DNA from: Hyphomicrobiales bacterium
Lineage (GTDB): Bacteria; Pseudomonadota; Alphaproteobacteria; Rhizobiales; Beijerinckiaceae
Direction of reading: 5' to 3'
Assembly (NCBI GenBank): GCA_015655535.1
Contig: JAATEW010000006.1
Coordinates: forward strand, 1 to 6,373
DNA: 6,373 nucleotides
The notes below the pieces were generated by a model, which saw only the letters and a list, made by a program, of their open reading frames with translations, searched no databases and was not told the origin of the DNA. Made by a program: the position numbers and the translations under genes. How positions within the stretch are numbered: the first letter of the stretch is position 1; every line of letters begins with the position of its first letter. Of this stretch, positions 1 to 5,338 are shown piece after piece.

Positions 1-231
1 AGTGACTTTGGTGCCGTCGAGGCTGCGATGGAGCGCGGCGGATATGAACCCCGCGGCGTGGCTGACAAAGCCATCCGTGGCGCGCGTCAGCAGATCGACG
101 AGCCGCTGCTGGTCGGCCGGATCGACTGTGAAGACATTTATCAGAGTGACGACGCTGCCCTCACTCGATGTTTGCATCAATGGAATGTCTTGTGTCAGCT
201 CATCACCTGTTAAGGGGCTGGCGGCCGCCAT
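1..231 (-). CDS. ABM-domain (antibiotic biosynthesis monooxygenase-like) protein, N-terminal 77 residues, cut by window edge
   Basis: The minus strand stays open from an ATG at 229-231 to the left edge, so only the first 77 codons are visible. Residues 26-77 (VVTLINVF-VDPADQQRLVDLL near 28-48, then GFISAALHRSLDGTKV at 61-76) match the usual start of small ABM-fold proteins: a beta strand, a helix, then the 'GF.SA..HRS.DGT' strand. Members are dimeric ferredoxin-like barrels that include quinone-forming monooxygenases and haem-degrading enzymes; many have no known substrate, and none can be named here. The start is uncertain. The ATG at 231 gives an 18-residue extension before a second in-frame ATG at 175-177, which lies nearer the usual family start; neither has a strong ribosome binding site. 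The gene lies 44 bp downstream of the small exported-protein gene on the same strand and could share its transcript. Confidence 0.8.
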   Translation of the reverse strand, partial: MAAASPLTGDELTQDIPLMQTSSEGSVVTLINVFTVDPADQQRLVDLLTRATDGFVSHAAGFISAALHRSLDGTKVT

Positions 232-275
232 GCCTATGGCCCACGCCGCGCTCGATCTCGTAAAACCTCTTCGGC

Positions 276-485
276 TTAATAATTGCCGCTTCCGACCAAG
301 GGATGGATGCCGTTGTCGGCGCGGCTACGATGATGCACGGCGGGCGCATGATTGCGCTTCGCGACTTGCACGACGATCGGGTCGGCTTTCGACACCGAAA
401 CCGCGCGGGAGCCTATAGCCGGCAGCGCGGAGGCTTCGGCCATTCCAATGACGCAAACGAAAATCACCGCAAGAGCATAGCGCAT
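276..485 (-). CDS. Small exported protein of unknown function (69 aa)
   Basis: I do not recognise a family. The protein starts with a short positive end (MRY) and a hydrophobic stretch at about residues 4-14. It has a probable signal peptidase I site after Ala-Ser-Ala at residues 18-20, which would leave a mature peptide of about 49 residues. The mature part is basic and rich in His and Arg (HAPAVHHRSR around 46-55) and has no cysteine. The case for a real gene is the signal peptide together with a strong ribosome binding site, AAAGAGGT on the minus strand (complement of 491-498), 5 bases before the ATG. It lies upstream of the ABM-domain gene on the same strand. Location is most likely the periplasm; the role is unknown. 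Confidence 0.6.
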   Translation of the reverse strand: MRYALAVIFVCVIGMAEASALPAIGSRAVSVSKADPIVVQVAKRNHAPAVHHRSRADNGIHPLVGSGNY

Positions 486-490
486 GGGTC

Positions 491-498
491 ACCTCTTT
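491..498 (-). promoter_or_regulatory. Ribosome binding site of the small exported protein
   Basis: The minus strand reads AAAGAGGT followed by GACCC and then the ATG at 483-485. It is the best Shine-Dalgarno match in the left part of the window and the main reason for calling the 69-residue gene real. Confidence 0.6.
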
Positions 499-515
499 CG
501 AGCCAGCCGGCTCTG

Positions 516-617
516 GAGCGGGATGGGGAAAAGTGTGAGCGGTTTTCCGCCCGCATCCCCCTCTAAACAAAAGAATCGATCACGTTCATGATTTTGGAAT
601 CCAAAATCATCGTGATC
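516..617. repeat. Composite palindromic element (two adjacent inverted repeats), probably a dispersed intergenic repeat
   Basis: Two hairpin-forming units lie side by side. Unit 1 pairs GAGCGGGATG (516-525) with CATCCCCCTC (554-563), with one mismatch. Inside it GGAAAA (527-532) pairs with TTTTCC (543-548); an extra GCCCG on the right arm makes the stem imperfect. Unit 2 pairs GATCACG (578-584) with CGTGATC (611-617) and, inside it, ATGATTTTGGA (588-598) with TCCAAAATCAT (600-610) around a single central A. The only break is a TTC bulge at 585-587. Very similar composite palindromes are, from memory, common between genes in Rhizobiales genomes, so a dispersed REP-like repeat is the best reading. 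Unit 2 begins 21 bases after the arsR-type stop codon, and on that strand the sequence beyond its stem is T-rich (TTCTTTTGTTT), so it may also end that transcript. Confidence 0.65.
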
Positions 618-637
618 TTGGCATCGGCACCACTTGC

Positions 638-997
638 TCATTTAGCGCGATTTGGTCCGCCGGGGAGGAGGCGCTCTGCGCATTCGCGCGCCCGATCCTT
701 CGGCGCGAATTCCAGCACCAGCGTCAACAGTCCCGGAAAAACCTGGTCGAGTTCCGGCCGCAGCGACACGAAGCAGCGCGTGCCCTCCTTGCGGTGGCTG
801 GTGACGCCCGCCTCGCGCAGCACTTTCAGATGATGGCTCAAGGTCGAGCTCGCGATGTCGCAGTCGAATGCGCCCGCGCTGTGTTCGCTCTGATCGCTCA
901 GAGCCGCAACAATGGAAAGCCGCACCGGGTCGGCCAGCGCCGCTAGGACCGCTTCGAGCCTGATCTCGTTCACATTCGGGTGATCGAGTTGTTTCAT
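638..997 (-). CDS. ArsR/SmtB-family winged-helix transcriptional repressor
   Basis: This 119-residue protein has the size and layout of ArsR-family dimeric repressors. It starts with a dimerisation helix, followed by 'LADPVRLSIVAAL' (21-33), the family's typical first DNA-binding-domain helix. The recognition region 'SSTLSHHLKVLREAGV' is at 50-65, and a wing follows around 'SHRKEGTRCFVSLRPEL' (67-83). The metal-binding 'ELCVCDL' motif of true arsenic sensors is absent: only C46 remains at that place, with C75 in the wing and C106 near the end. That argues against arsenite sensing. Because the gene is divergent from an alkene reductase, sensing of electrophiles or oxidants through C46 or C75 is a reasonable inference, not shown. 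Start ATG at 995-997; an AGG lies about 11 bases upstream, so the ribosome binding site is weak. It probably represses itself and the reductase. Confidence 0.9.
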   Translation of the reverse strand: MKQLDHPNVNEIRLEAVLAALADPVRLSIVAALSDQSEHSAGAFDCDIASSTLSHHLKVLREAGVTSHRKEGTRCFVSLRPELDQVFPGLLTLVLEFAPKDRARECAERLLPGGPNRAK

Positions 998-999
998 TT

Positions 1000-1040
1000 G
1001 TAATATTACCTATTTCTAACTTCGACGAATATCGAAATAG
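1000..1040. promoter_or_regulatory. Divergent control region with two candidate operators between the ArsR-type gene and the alkene reductase
   Basis: The perfect 10-bp palindrome GTAATATTAC (1000-1009) begins 3 bases before the regulator's start codon. Next to it CTATTTC (1010-1016) pairs with GAAATAG (1034-1040), and nested inside this TTCGA (1021-1025) pairs with TCGAA (1032-1036). AT-rich inverted repeats of this kind are typical ArsR-family operators, and their position between divergent genes fits control of both. I could not settle -35/-10 boxes; TTCTAA (1014-1019) with ATAGAT (1037-1042) at 17-bp spacing is a weak plus-strand candidate. Which palindrome is bound is unknown. Confidence 0.5.
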
Positions 1041-1105
1041 ATGAGTCTCCCACCCAGGCTGTCCAAGATGTTCGGGAAAACCTTTTCCAATGAGGCACCC
1101 CGCTT

Positions 1106-2170
1106 ATGCCCACGCTTTTCGATTCCCTTACGGTCGGCGATCTCACCCTTTCCAATCGCATCGTCATGGCCCCGTTGACCCGGACGCGCGCTATCGATCG
1201 CCGCATCCCCAATGCGCTGATGCGCGATTATTACGTGCAGCGCGCCTCTGCTGGACTCATTCTCAGCGAAGCGACCTCCGTGACGCCGATGGGCGTCGGC
1301 TATCCGGATACCCCCGGCATCTGGTCGCCCGAGCAGATCGTGGGCTGGAAAGAGATCACGGACGGTGTCCGAGCCGCCGGCGGAAAAATGTTCCTGCAAC
1401 TTTGGCATGTCGGGCGGGTCTCCGATCCGACTTATCTCGACGGTGCGCTGCCGGTCGCGCCCTCCGCCATTGCGCCCGGTGGCCATGTCAGCCTGGTCCG
1501 GCCGGAAAAGCCCTATGTGACGCCGCGTGCGCTCGAACTCAACGAGATTCCCGGCATCATCGAGGCCTATCGCAAGGGCGCCGAAAACGCCAAGGCCGCC
1601 GGGTTCGACGGCGTCGAGATCCATGGCGCCAATGGCTATCTGCTCGATCAGTTCTTGCAGGATTCCAGCAATAAACGCACCGACATCTACGGCGGCCCGA
1701 TCGAAAACCGCGCCCGGCTTATGTTGGAGGTGACGGATGCCGTGGTCTCCGTCTGGGGCGCGGGCCGCACCGGCATGCATCTTTCGCCGCGCGGCGACCT
1801 GATGAGCATGGGCGACAGCGATCCGGCCAAAACCTTCGGCTATGTCGCCAGCGAACTCGGCAAGCGGAAGATCGCCTTCATCTGCGCCCGCGAACATTTA
1901 GGCGACGACCGGCTCGGACCGCAGCTCAAGAAGGCTTTCGGCGGCGTTTATATCACGAATGAAGGTTTCACCAAGGAGACGGCGGAAGAGGTTTTGGCCA
2001 AGGGCGAAGCCGATGCCGTCGCCTTCGGCAAGGACTTCATCTCGAACCCGGATCTCGTCGAGCGGTTCAAGGCCAATGCGCCCCTGAACAAATGGAATCC
2101 GGCGACCTTCTATGCCTCGGGACCCGAAGGCTACATCGACTATCCGGTGCTCGACCACGCGGCGGCGTGA
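1106..2170 (+). CDS. Alkene reductase, Old Yellow Enzyme family (NemA/XenB-like), FMN-dependent
   Basis: This 354-residue TIM-barrel flavoprotein reduces activated C=C bonds (enones, maleimides, often nitro compounds) with NAD(P)H; it is cytoplasmic. The family length is about 355-370, so it looks complete. Visible motifs: 'NRIVMAPLTRTRA' (17-29, Thr25 near the flavin), 'QLWHVGR' (98-104), and 'HGANGYLLDQFL' (173-184), where H173 and N176 hold the substrate oxygen and Y178 is the expected proton donor. Then come 'YGGPIENR' (195-202), 'HLSPRGD' (225-231) and the phosphate-binding 'FGKDFISNPDLVERF' (307-321). The segment around 224-265 (MHLSPRGD..MGDSDP, then FICARE) resembles a subgroup of OYEs common in proteobacteria. 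Start ATG at 1106 has a GAGG 10 bases upstream. The divergent ArsR-type gene is the likely regulator. Probable role is detoxifying electrophiles; the natural substrate cannot be read from sequence. Confidence 0.95.
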   Translation: MPTLFDSLTVGDLTLSNRIVMAPLTRTRAIDRRIPNALMRDYYVQRASAGLILSEATSVTPMGVGYPDTPGIWSPEQIVGWKEITDGVRAAGGKMFLQLWHVGRVSDPTYLDGALPVAPSAIAPGGHVSLVRPEKPYVTPRALELNEIPGIIEAYRKGAENAKAAGFDGVEIHGANGYLLDQFLQDSSNKRTDIYGGPIENRARLMLEVTDAVVSVWGAGRTGMHLSPRGDLMSMGDSDPAKTFGYVASELGKRKIAFICAREHLGDDRLGPQLKKAFGGVYITNEGFTKETAEEVLAKGEADAVAFGKDFISNPDLVERFKANAPLNKWNPATFYASGPEGYIDYPVLDHAAA

Positions 2171-2180
2171 ACCTAAACGC

Positions 2181-2211
2181 GCATGCCTTCTTCCAATGGG
2201 GGAAGGCATGC
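2181..2211 (+). terminator. Strong hairpin 10 bases after the alkene reductase stop, probable transcript end or 3' stabiliser
   Basis: GCATGCCTTC (2181-2190) pairs perfectly with GAAGGCATGC (2202-2211) around an 11-base loop. The stop codon ends at 2170, so the position is right for a terminator. No run of T follows (the next bases are TTCCAATCC), so it is not a textbook intrinsic terminator. TTCCAAT occurs both in the loop (2191-2197) and right after the stem (2212-2218), which suggests a small duplication. Confidence 0.5.
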
Positions 2212-2252
2212 TTCCAATCCGACGCTGTAGGATCAGTTACCTATTATTCGGA

Positions 2253-2282
2253 CGTCATTGCGAGCGAAGCGAAGCAATGACG
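2253..2282. repeat. Dispersed palindromic repeat of the 'cattgcgagcgaagcgaagcaatg' type
   Basis: CGTCATTGC (2253-2261) pairs perfectly with GCAATGACG (2274-2282); the 12-base loop GAGCGAAGCGAA is itself repetitive. I recognise this as a short palindrome found between genes in many unrelated bacteria, including many alphaproteobacteria. It lies between two convergent genes, a usual place for such repeats, where it may help end transcription from both sides. That function is inference. Confidence 0.7.
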
Positions 2283-2312
2283 GCAGGGCTGCGATTTAAT
2301 TGAGTCCTGACT

Positions 2313-3575
2313 CTAAGTCGCGCTCGGTATGCCTGCGAAGCTCTTGGGCGCCGGGCTCAAGGGCGCCGCGCTGCCGTTGTTGATTTGCAGCATGGAGAGG
2401 CCGCGTTCGTTTTCGCCATTGGTGCGGAAGCGGAACACGCCGTCGGCGCCATTGAAGCCTTTGTGGTCGGTCAGCACCGATTCCGAAAAGCGCTGTGAGC
2501 CTTGCTGGCGCGCCAAGGCGGCGGCGAGCGACACGGCATCATAGGACAGAGTTGCGATCCGGGTCGGGTCGGAACCGAATTTGGCACGATAGCGCGCTGC
2601 GAAGGAATTGAACCCATTATTTTCCGGCGCCGCGAACCAGGCCCCTTGCAGCGCAGGCAAGGCCATCACCCGCGCGTCGTTCCAAATGCCGGTCCCGACA
2701 AGCTGGACCTTTTTCACATCAACGCCTGCCGAAATCAAAGCCTGCGACATGGCCGGCATGGCATCGGCCTGTTCGGGAATGAAGAGCGCATCGATTTGAC
2801 CGCCGAGAGCCGCGATCTTCTGAACCGCGGCATTGAGCGTCTGCGCATTATAATGCTCGATCTCCATGACGCGCATCCCGCGCCGCGCCGCTGCCTGCTG
2901 GAATTCGGCTTCCGCGACGCGGCCGTAATCATTGTCCGGGATCAGAGCCGCGATCGATTTCTTGCCGCGCGAGGCCGCGAAATCGATCGTCCGATCGACC
3001 TGATTTTCGATCAGGAAGGAGAGAAGATAGAGGTTCGGCCCCGCCGCCGAGACATCCGTCGAAAAGGCGATGACAGGCTTGCCCGCGCTACGCGCCACCT
3101 GGGCGACCTCGCGCACATTGGGTGCGAAGAGCGGTCCCAGCAATAAGTCCGCGCCGTCGGATATGGCCGCCTGTGCCGCCGCCCGCGCGCCGTCCGGCGT
3201 CGAATGATCGTCCTTGATCAAAAGCGTCAGATCGTTGTTGCCGGCCTCGCCCATGGCGAGTTCCGCCGCGTTGCGCAGCGAGGTGCCGACGACGCTCGGG
3301 CCGGAGGACTGGGTCAAAGGAATGATCAAGGCGACTTTGACCGGACCCATTCCAATCGTGTCCGGCCCGCCGCTGCCGGGCAAAGGCTGCGATTCGACCT
3401 TGGTCGTCGGCGCCGAGAGCGAAAAATCGCCGGCCTGATTGCCGCCCCCGCCGCCGGTCGGCAGGCACGCGGCCAGCATCAAGGCGGCGCCCGTCATTGC
3501 CGCCGCGGCCGAAAGCCGCCGAAAAATCGGGGGGAAAACGGAAGGTCTGAACCCGCCCCGCGGAAAACCCTTCAT
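2313..3575 (-). CDS. Penicillin-binding protein activator-type lipoprotein (periplasmic binding protein fold, LpoA C-domain/LppC-like)
   Basis: This 420-residue envelope lipoprotein has a basic N-terminus (RR at 19-20), a hydrophobic stretch and the lipobox Leu-Ala-Ala-Cys at 34-37, so Cys37 should be lipidated. A glycine-rich linker (41-45) and a low-complexity spacer run to about residue 75. The rest is a type I periplasmic-binding fold resembling LivK-like proteins: 'VKVALIIPLTQSSG' (79-92), 'LLLGPLFAPNV' (144-154), 'KPVIAFSTD' (166-174), 'DNDYGR' (214-219) and 'YDAVSLAAAL' (345-354). Homologues are annotated as LppC or penicillin-binding protein activators because the E. coli LpoA C-terminal domain has this fold; this protein lacks the LpoA N-terminal TPR half, so an activator role is not proven. 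Start ATG at 3573-3575 has only a weak AGAAAG upstream; a later Met27 would leave too short a signal peptide. The arrangement divergent from rsmI is common in Rhizobiales. Confidence 0.88.
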   Translation of the reverse strand: MKGFPRGGFRPSVFPPIFRRLSAAAAMTGAALMLAACLPTGGGGGNQAGDFSLSAPTTKVESQPLPGSGGPDTIGMGPVKVALIIPLTQSSGPSVVGTSLRNAAELAMGEAGNNDLTLLIKDDHSTPDGARAAAQAAISDGADLLLGPLFAPNVREVAQVARSAGKPVIAFSTDVSAAGPNLYLLSFLIENQVDRTIDFAASRGKKSIAALIPDNDYGRVAEAEFQQAAARRGMRVMEIEHYNAQTLNAAVQKIAALGGQIDALFIPEQADAMPAMSQALISAGVDVKKVQLVGTGIWNDARVMALPALQGAWFAAPENNGFNSFAARYRAKFGSDPTRIATLSYDAVSLAAALARQQGSQRFSESVLTDHKGFNGADGVFRFRTNGENERGLSMLQINNGSAAPLSPAPKSFAGIPSAT

Positions 3576-3613
3576 GAAATTCTTTCTATATGCCGATGGA
3601 GACGCCCTTCCAC

Positions 3614-3646
3614 CGCATCCGATGCGAGACCCCTGGCCAATGTCAA
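3614..3646 (-). promoter_or_regulatory. Candidate promoter of the lipoprotein gene
   Basis: On the minus strand a perfect TTGACA (complement of 3641-3646) is followed 17 bases later by ATCGGA (complement of 3618-3623), a poor -10. That -10 falls inside the palindrome CGCATC-C-GATGCG (3614-3626). The leader would be about 40 bases. The -35 is good and the -10 weak, so this is only a candidate. Confidence 0.3.
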
Positions 3647-3799
3647 TCTTTCGAATCCGGCCCGTGCCTTCTCACTATCGCGATCAAATCGGGCAAGTTC
3701 TTGCTGAAACCTGTCGGGTCCGCTCTTTTGCTAGGCCATAGTATCGCGCCGCTGCCGGCCGAAAGTAAATTACACCGGTTTCCACCGAATCTTTCAGAA

Positions 3800-3817
3800 G
3801 GGGACTATTTGGTCCCC
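3800..3817. other. GC-rich hairpin in the lipoprotein-rsmI intergenic region
   Basis: GGGGAC (3800-3805) pairs perfectly with GTCCCC (3812-3817) around the 6-base loop TATTTG. It lies upstream of the rsmI promoter candidate and about 225 bases before the lipoprotein start. No T-run follows on either strand, so an intrinsic terminator is unlikely. It could be an operator or a remnant repeat. Confidence 0.4.
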
Positions 3818-3863
3818 CCAGCATTTATGGTGACCTGCGCGGGGCGGAATGAAAATCCCTCAG

Positions 3864-3898
3864 TTGATTTCTCCTCAGAACGTTCTATAAATAGAACG
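3864..3898 (+). promoter_or_regulatory. Candidate sigma70-type promoter of rsmI with an overlapping operator-like palindrome
   Basis: TTGATT (3864-3869) and TATAAA (3886-3891) are 16 bases apart and match the -35 and -10 consensus at 4 and 5 of 6 positions. The -10 lies inside the inverted repeat CGTTCTAT-AA-ATAGAACG (3881-3898), whose 8-base arms are perfect. A second palindrome, GAACGTTC, overlaps its left side (3878-3885). A repressor bound there would block the promoter. The leader to the TTG start would be about 70 bases. The promoter could instead serve an unrecognised transcript. Confidence 0.5.
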
Positions 3899-3970
3899 AA
3901 TGGATGATTTATCGAACACGCCCATCGAACAATAGTCGTTGACACCCACCCTTCGTCGCGGGAGCGGGAT

Positions 3971-4912
3971 TTGGCCCAGGGCAATCGTCTTTTCACCTCA
4001 ATCGAGCCGAGGCAGAGATCCCCGGAGACGCCCGGATTTACCGCCTTCGGGCTCCGCGCCGAGGCTGAACCGCTTCAGCCCGGCCTGCATGTGGTTGCGA
4101 CCCCCATCGGCAATCTCGGCGATATTTCCTTCCGCGCGCTCGCCACTTTGGCCGCCGCCGACGCGGTGATCGCCGAAGATACGCGGGTGACGAAAACCCT
4201 TCTCGCGCATTACGGGATTTCGACCCCGCTCGTCGCCTATCATGAGCACAACGCCGCGGTGATGCGGCCGCATCTCCTTGCCCGCCTCGCAGAAGGGGCG
4301 GCTTTGGCGCTCGTGTCGGATGCCGGCACGCCGCTCGTCTCCGATCCGGGCTTCAAGCTCGTGACCGAGGCTGTCGCCGCTCATATAGCGGTGACGTCGA
4401 TCCCCGGCGCCTCGGCCGTGCTCGCCGCGCTTGTCGTCGCGGGCCTGCCGACCGACCGCTTCTTTTTCGAAGGCTTTCTGCCGGTGAAAAGTGCCGGGCG
4501 GCGCCAGCGCATCGCCGAACTCGCAGCCATCCCCGGCACCCTCGTCTTTTTCGAGTCGCCCCGCCGTGTCGCCGAATGTCTGGCCGACCTCGCCGCCGTT
4601 CTTGGCGAGCGGGAAGCGGCACTCGCCCGCGAACTGACAAAACATTACGAGACGGTCCGGCGCGGCAAGCTTGGCGAACTCGCAGAAGCGCTCGCGGCCG
4701 AGCCAGTGCCGAAAGGCGAGATCGTGCTTCTCGTCGGGCCGCCGCTGGCCGATGCTCTGGAGTTGCTTCAAAGCAATCTCGATGATCTGATCGGCAAGGC
4801 TCTCGAAACGCATTCGGTCAAAGATGCCGCCGCCCTTGTCTCCGCCGAAACGGGTCAGCCCCGCCGCAAAGTCTATGCGCGCGCGCTCGAACTCAACGCC
4901 CGCGAAAAGTGA
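3971..4912 (+). CDS. rsmI: 16S rRNA (cytidine-1402-2'-O)-methyltransferase RsmI
   Basis: RsmI methylates the ribose 2'-OH of C1402 in 16S rRNA in the decoding centre, using S-adenosylmethionine. All family blocks are present in 313 residues: 'VATPIGNLGDIS' (42-53), 'AEDTR' (68-72), 'SDAGTPLVSDPG' (116-127, SAM-binding loop), 'PGASAV' (145-150), 'FFEGFLP' (165-171), 'FFESPRR' (193-199) and 'GEIVLLV' (249-255). The fold is that of tetrapyrrole/SUMT methylases. It has about 38 residues before the first block, as some alphaproteobacterial members do. The start is TTG at 3971, with GGGAG 6 bases upstream; the frame has a stop at 3905-3907 and no ATG or GTG between. The GTG codon at residue 41 would cut into the conserved block. 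The next gene, yraN, overlaps its end, so the two are probably co-transcribed. Confidence 0.97.
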   Translation: MAQGNRLFTSIEPRQRSPETPGFTAFGLRAEAEPLQPGLHVVATPIGNLGDISFRALATLAAADAVIAEDTRVTKTLLAHYGISTPLVAYHEHNAAVMRPHLLARLAEGAALALVSDAGTPLVSDPGFKLVTEAVAAHIAVTSIPGASAVLAALVVAGLPTDRFFFEGFLPVKSAGRRQRIAELAAIPGTLVFFESPRRVAECLADLAAVLGEREAALARELTKHYETVRRGKLGELAEALAAEPVPKGEIVLLVGPPLADALELLQSNLDDLIGKALETHSVKDAAALVSAETGQPRRKVYARALELNAREK

Positions 4913-5285
4913 AACCCAAAGGTCGAAGCGCTTCGCCGCGCTGAAATCCGGCTTTCGGGCCGAACGGATCGCCGCTCTGGCGCTGCGGCTGAAGGGCTAT
5001 CATATCCTCGACATGCGCTTTCTCGCTAAAACCGGGGAAATTGACATCATTGCGCAACGTGGAACGACCATCGCTTTTGTCGAAGTGAAAAGCAGGTCGG
5101 ATTGGCTCGCGGCCATGGCGGCGATCGATCCGGCAAAACAAAGGCGCATGTCCCGCGCGGTGCGATTTTGGCTCGCAAAGCATCCTTGGGCGGCGCGATT
5201 GACGCTGCGCGGCGATGCCATCTATGTCGTGCCCTGGCGCTGGCCCCGTCATATCGTTGCCGCACTTCCTTTGGATTTGGAGTAA
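4875..5285 (+). CDS. yraN: YraN family protein (UPF0102), predicted nuclease-fold protein
   Basis: This is a 136-residue protein of the UPF0102 family, whose biochemical role is unsettled. The fold is a restriction-endonuclease-like PD-(D/E)XK core. The expected residues are visible: E30 in 'GFRAERIAALALRLKGYHIL', D57 in 'GEIDII' (54-59), and E70 and K72 in 'FVEVKSR' (68-74). A long helix with basic residues follows ('DPAKQRRMSRAVRFWL', 85-100). I chose the ATG at 4875 because it leaves about 20 residues before the conserved part; an in-frame ATG at 4824 would add 17 unconserved Pro/Ser-rich residues. Either start overlaps the rsmI end (by 38 or 89 bp), and neither has a clear ribosome binding site, so translation is probably coupled to rsmI. 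rsmI-yraN is a very common pair. Confidence 0.92.
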   Translation: MRARSNSTPAKSETQRSKRFAALKSGFRAERIAALALRLKGYHILDMRFLAKTGEIDIIAQRGTTIAFVEVKSRSDWLAAMAAIDPAKQRRMSRAVRFWLAKHPWAARLTLRGDAIYVVPWRWPRHIVAALPLDLE

Positions 5286-5338
5286 GCCATATTGATCCGG
5301 CGTGTTTGAGCCGATCCTCTTGGAAAAATTTTTGGTAA

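Larger units (their letters stand above)
3576..3970. other. 395-bp intergenic region between divergent lipoprotein and rsmI genes
   Basis: I see no convincing gene here. Short open frames exist (for example 3590-3907 on the plus strand), but they have no recognisable domain, signal peptide or ribosome binding site. The stretch holds a candidate minus-strand promoter with a small palindrome (3614-3646), a GC-rich hairpin (3800-3817), and a plus-strand promoter overlapped by an 18-bp palindrome (3864-3898); all are listed separately. A TTGACA at 3939-3944 has no -10 partner that fits before the rsmI start. Confidence 0.6.

Noticed and set aside
2..418. Plus-strand open frame of 138 codons at the left end
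   Set aside because: It is opposite the ABM-domain gene and the small exported protein, both better supported. Its translation is Arg/Ser-rich and matches no family I know.
638..997. Arsenic-resistance regulator
   Set aside because: The paired-cysteine arsenite motif is missing and no arsenic genes lie near; only the family name supports it.
1016..1897. Long open frame (293 codons) on the minus strand opposite the alkene reductase
   Set aside because: The plus strand carries every motif of an OYE enzyme. The antisense frame has no recognisable domain and arises from the high-GC codon bias of the real gene.
2502..3146. Plus-strand open frame of 214 codons opposite the lipoprotein gene
   Set aside because: It is a shadow of the lipoprotein coding sequence, without its own domain or ribosome binding site.
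3590..3907. Plus-strand open frame of 105 codons in the lipoprotein-rsmI gap
   Set aside because: No domain, no signal peptide, no clear ribosome binding site, and it runs through the hairpin and promoter elements. Probably chance.
3939..3944. TTGACA as -35 of an rsmI promoter
   Set aside because: The matching -10 would fall at about 3962-3967, in GC-rich sequence on the ribosome binding site and only a few bases from the start codon.
3998..4813. Open frame of 271 codons on the minus strand opposite rsmI
   Set aside because: It is antisense to a full RsmI with all its conserved blocks, and its translation is low-complexity Arg/Gly-rich with no domain.
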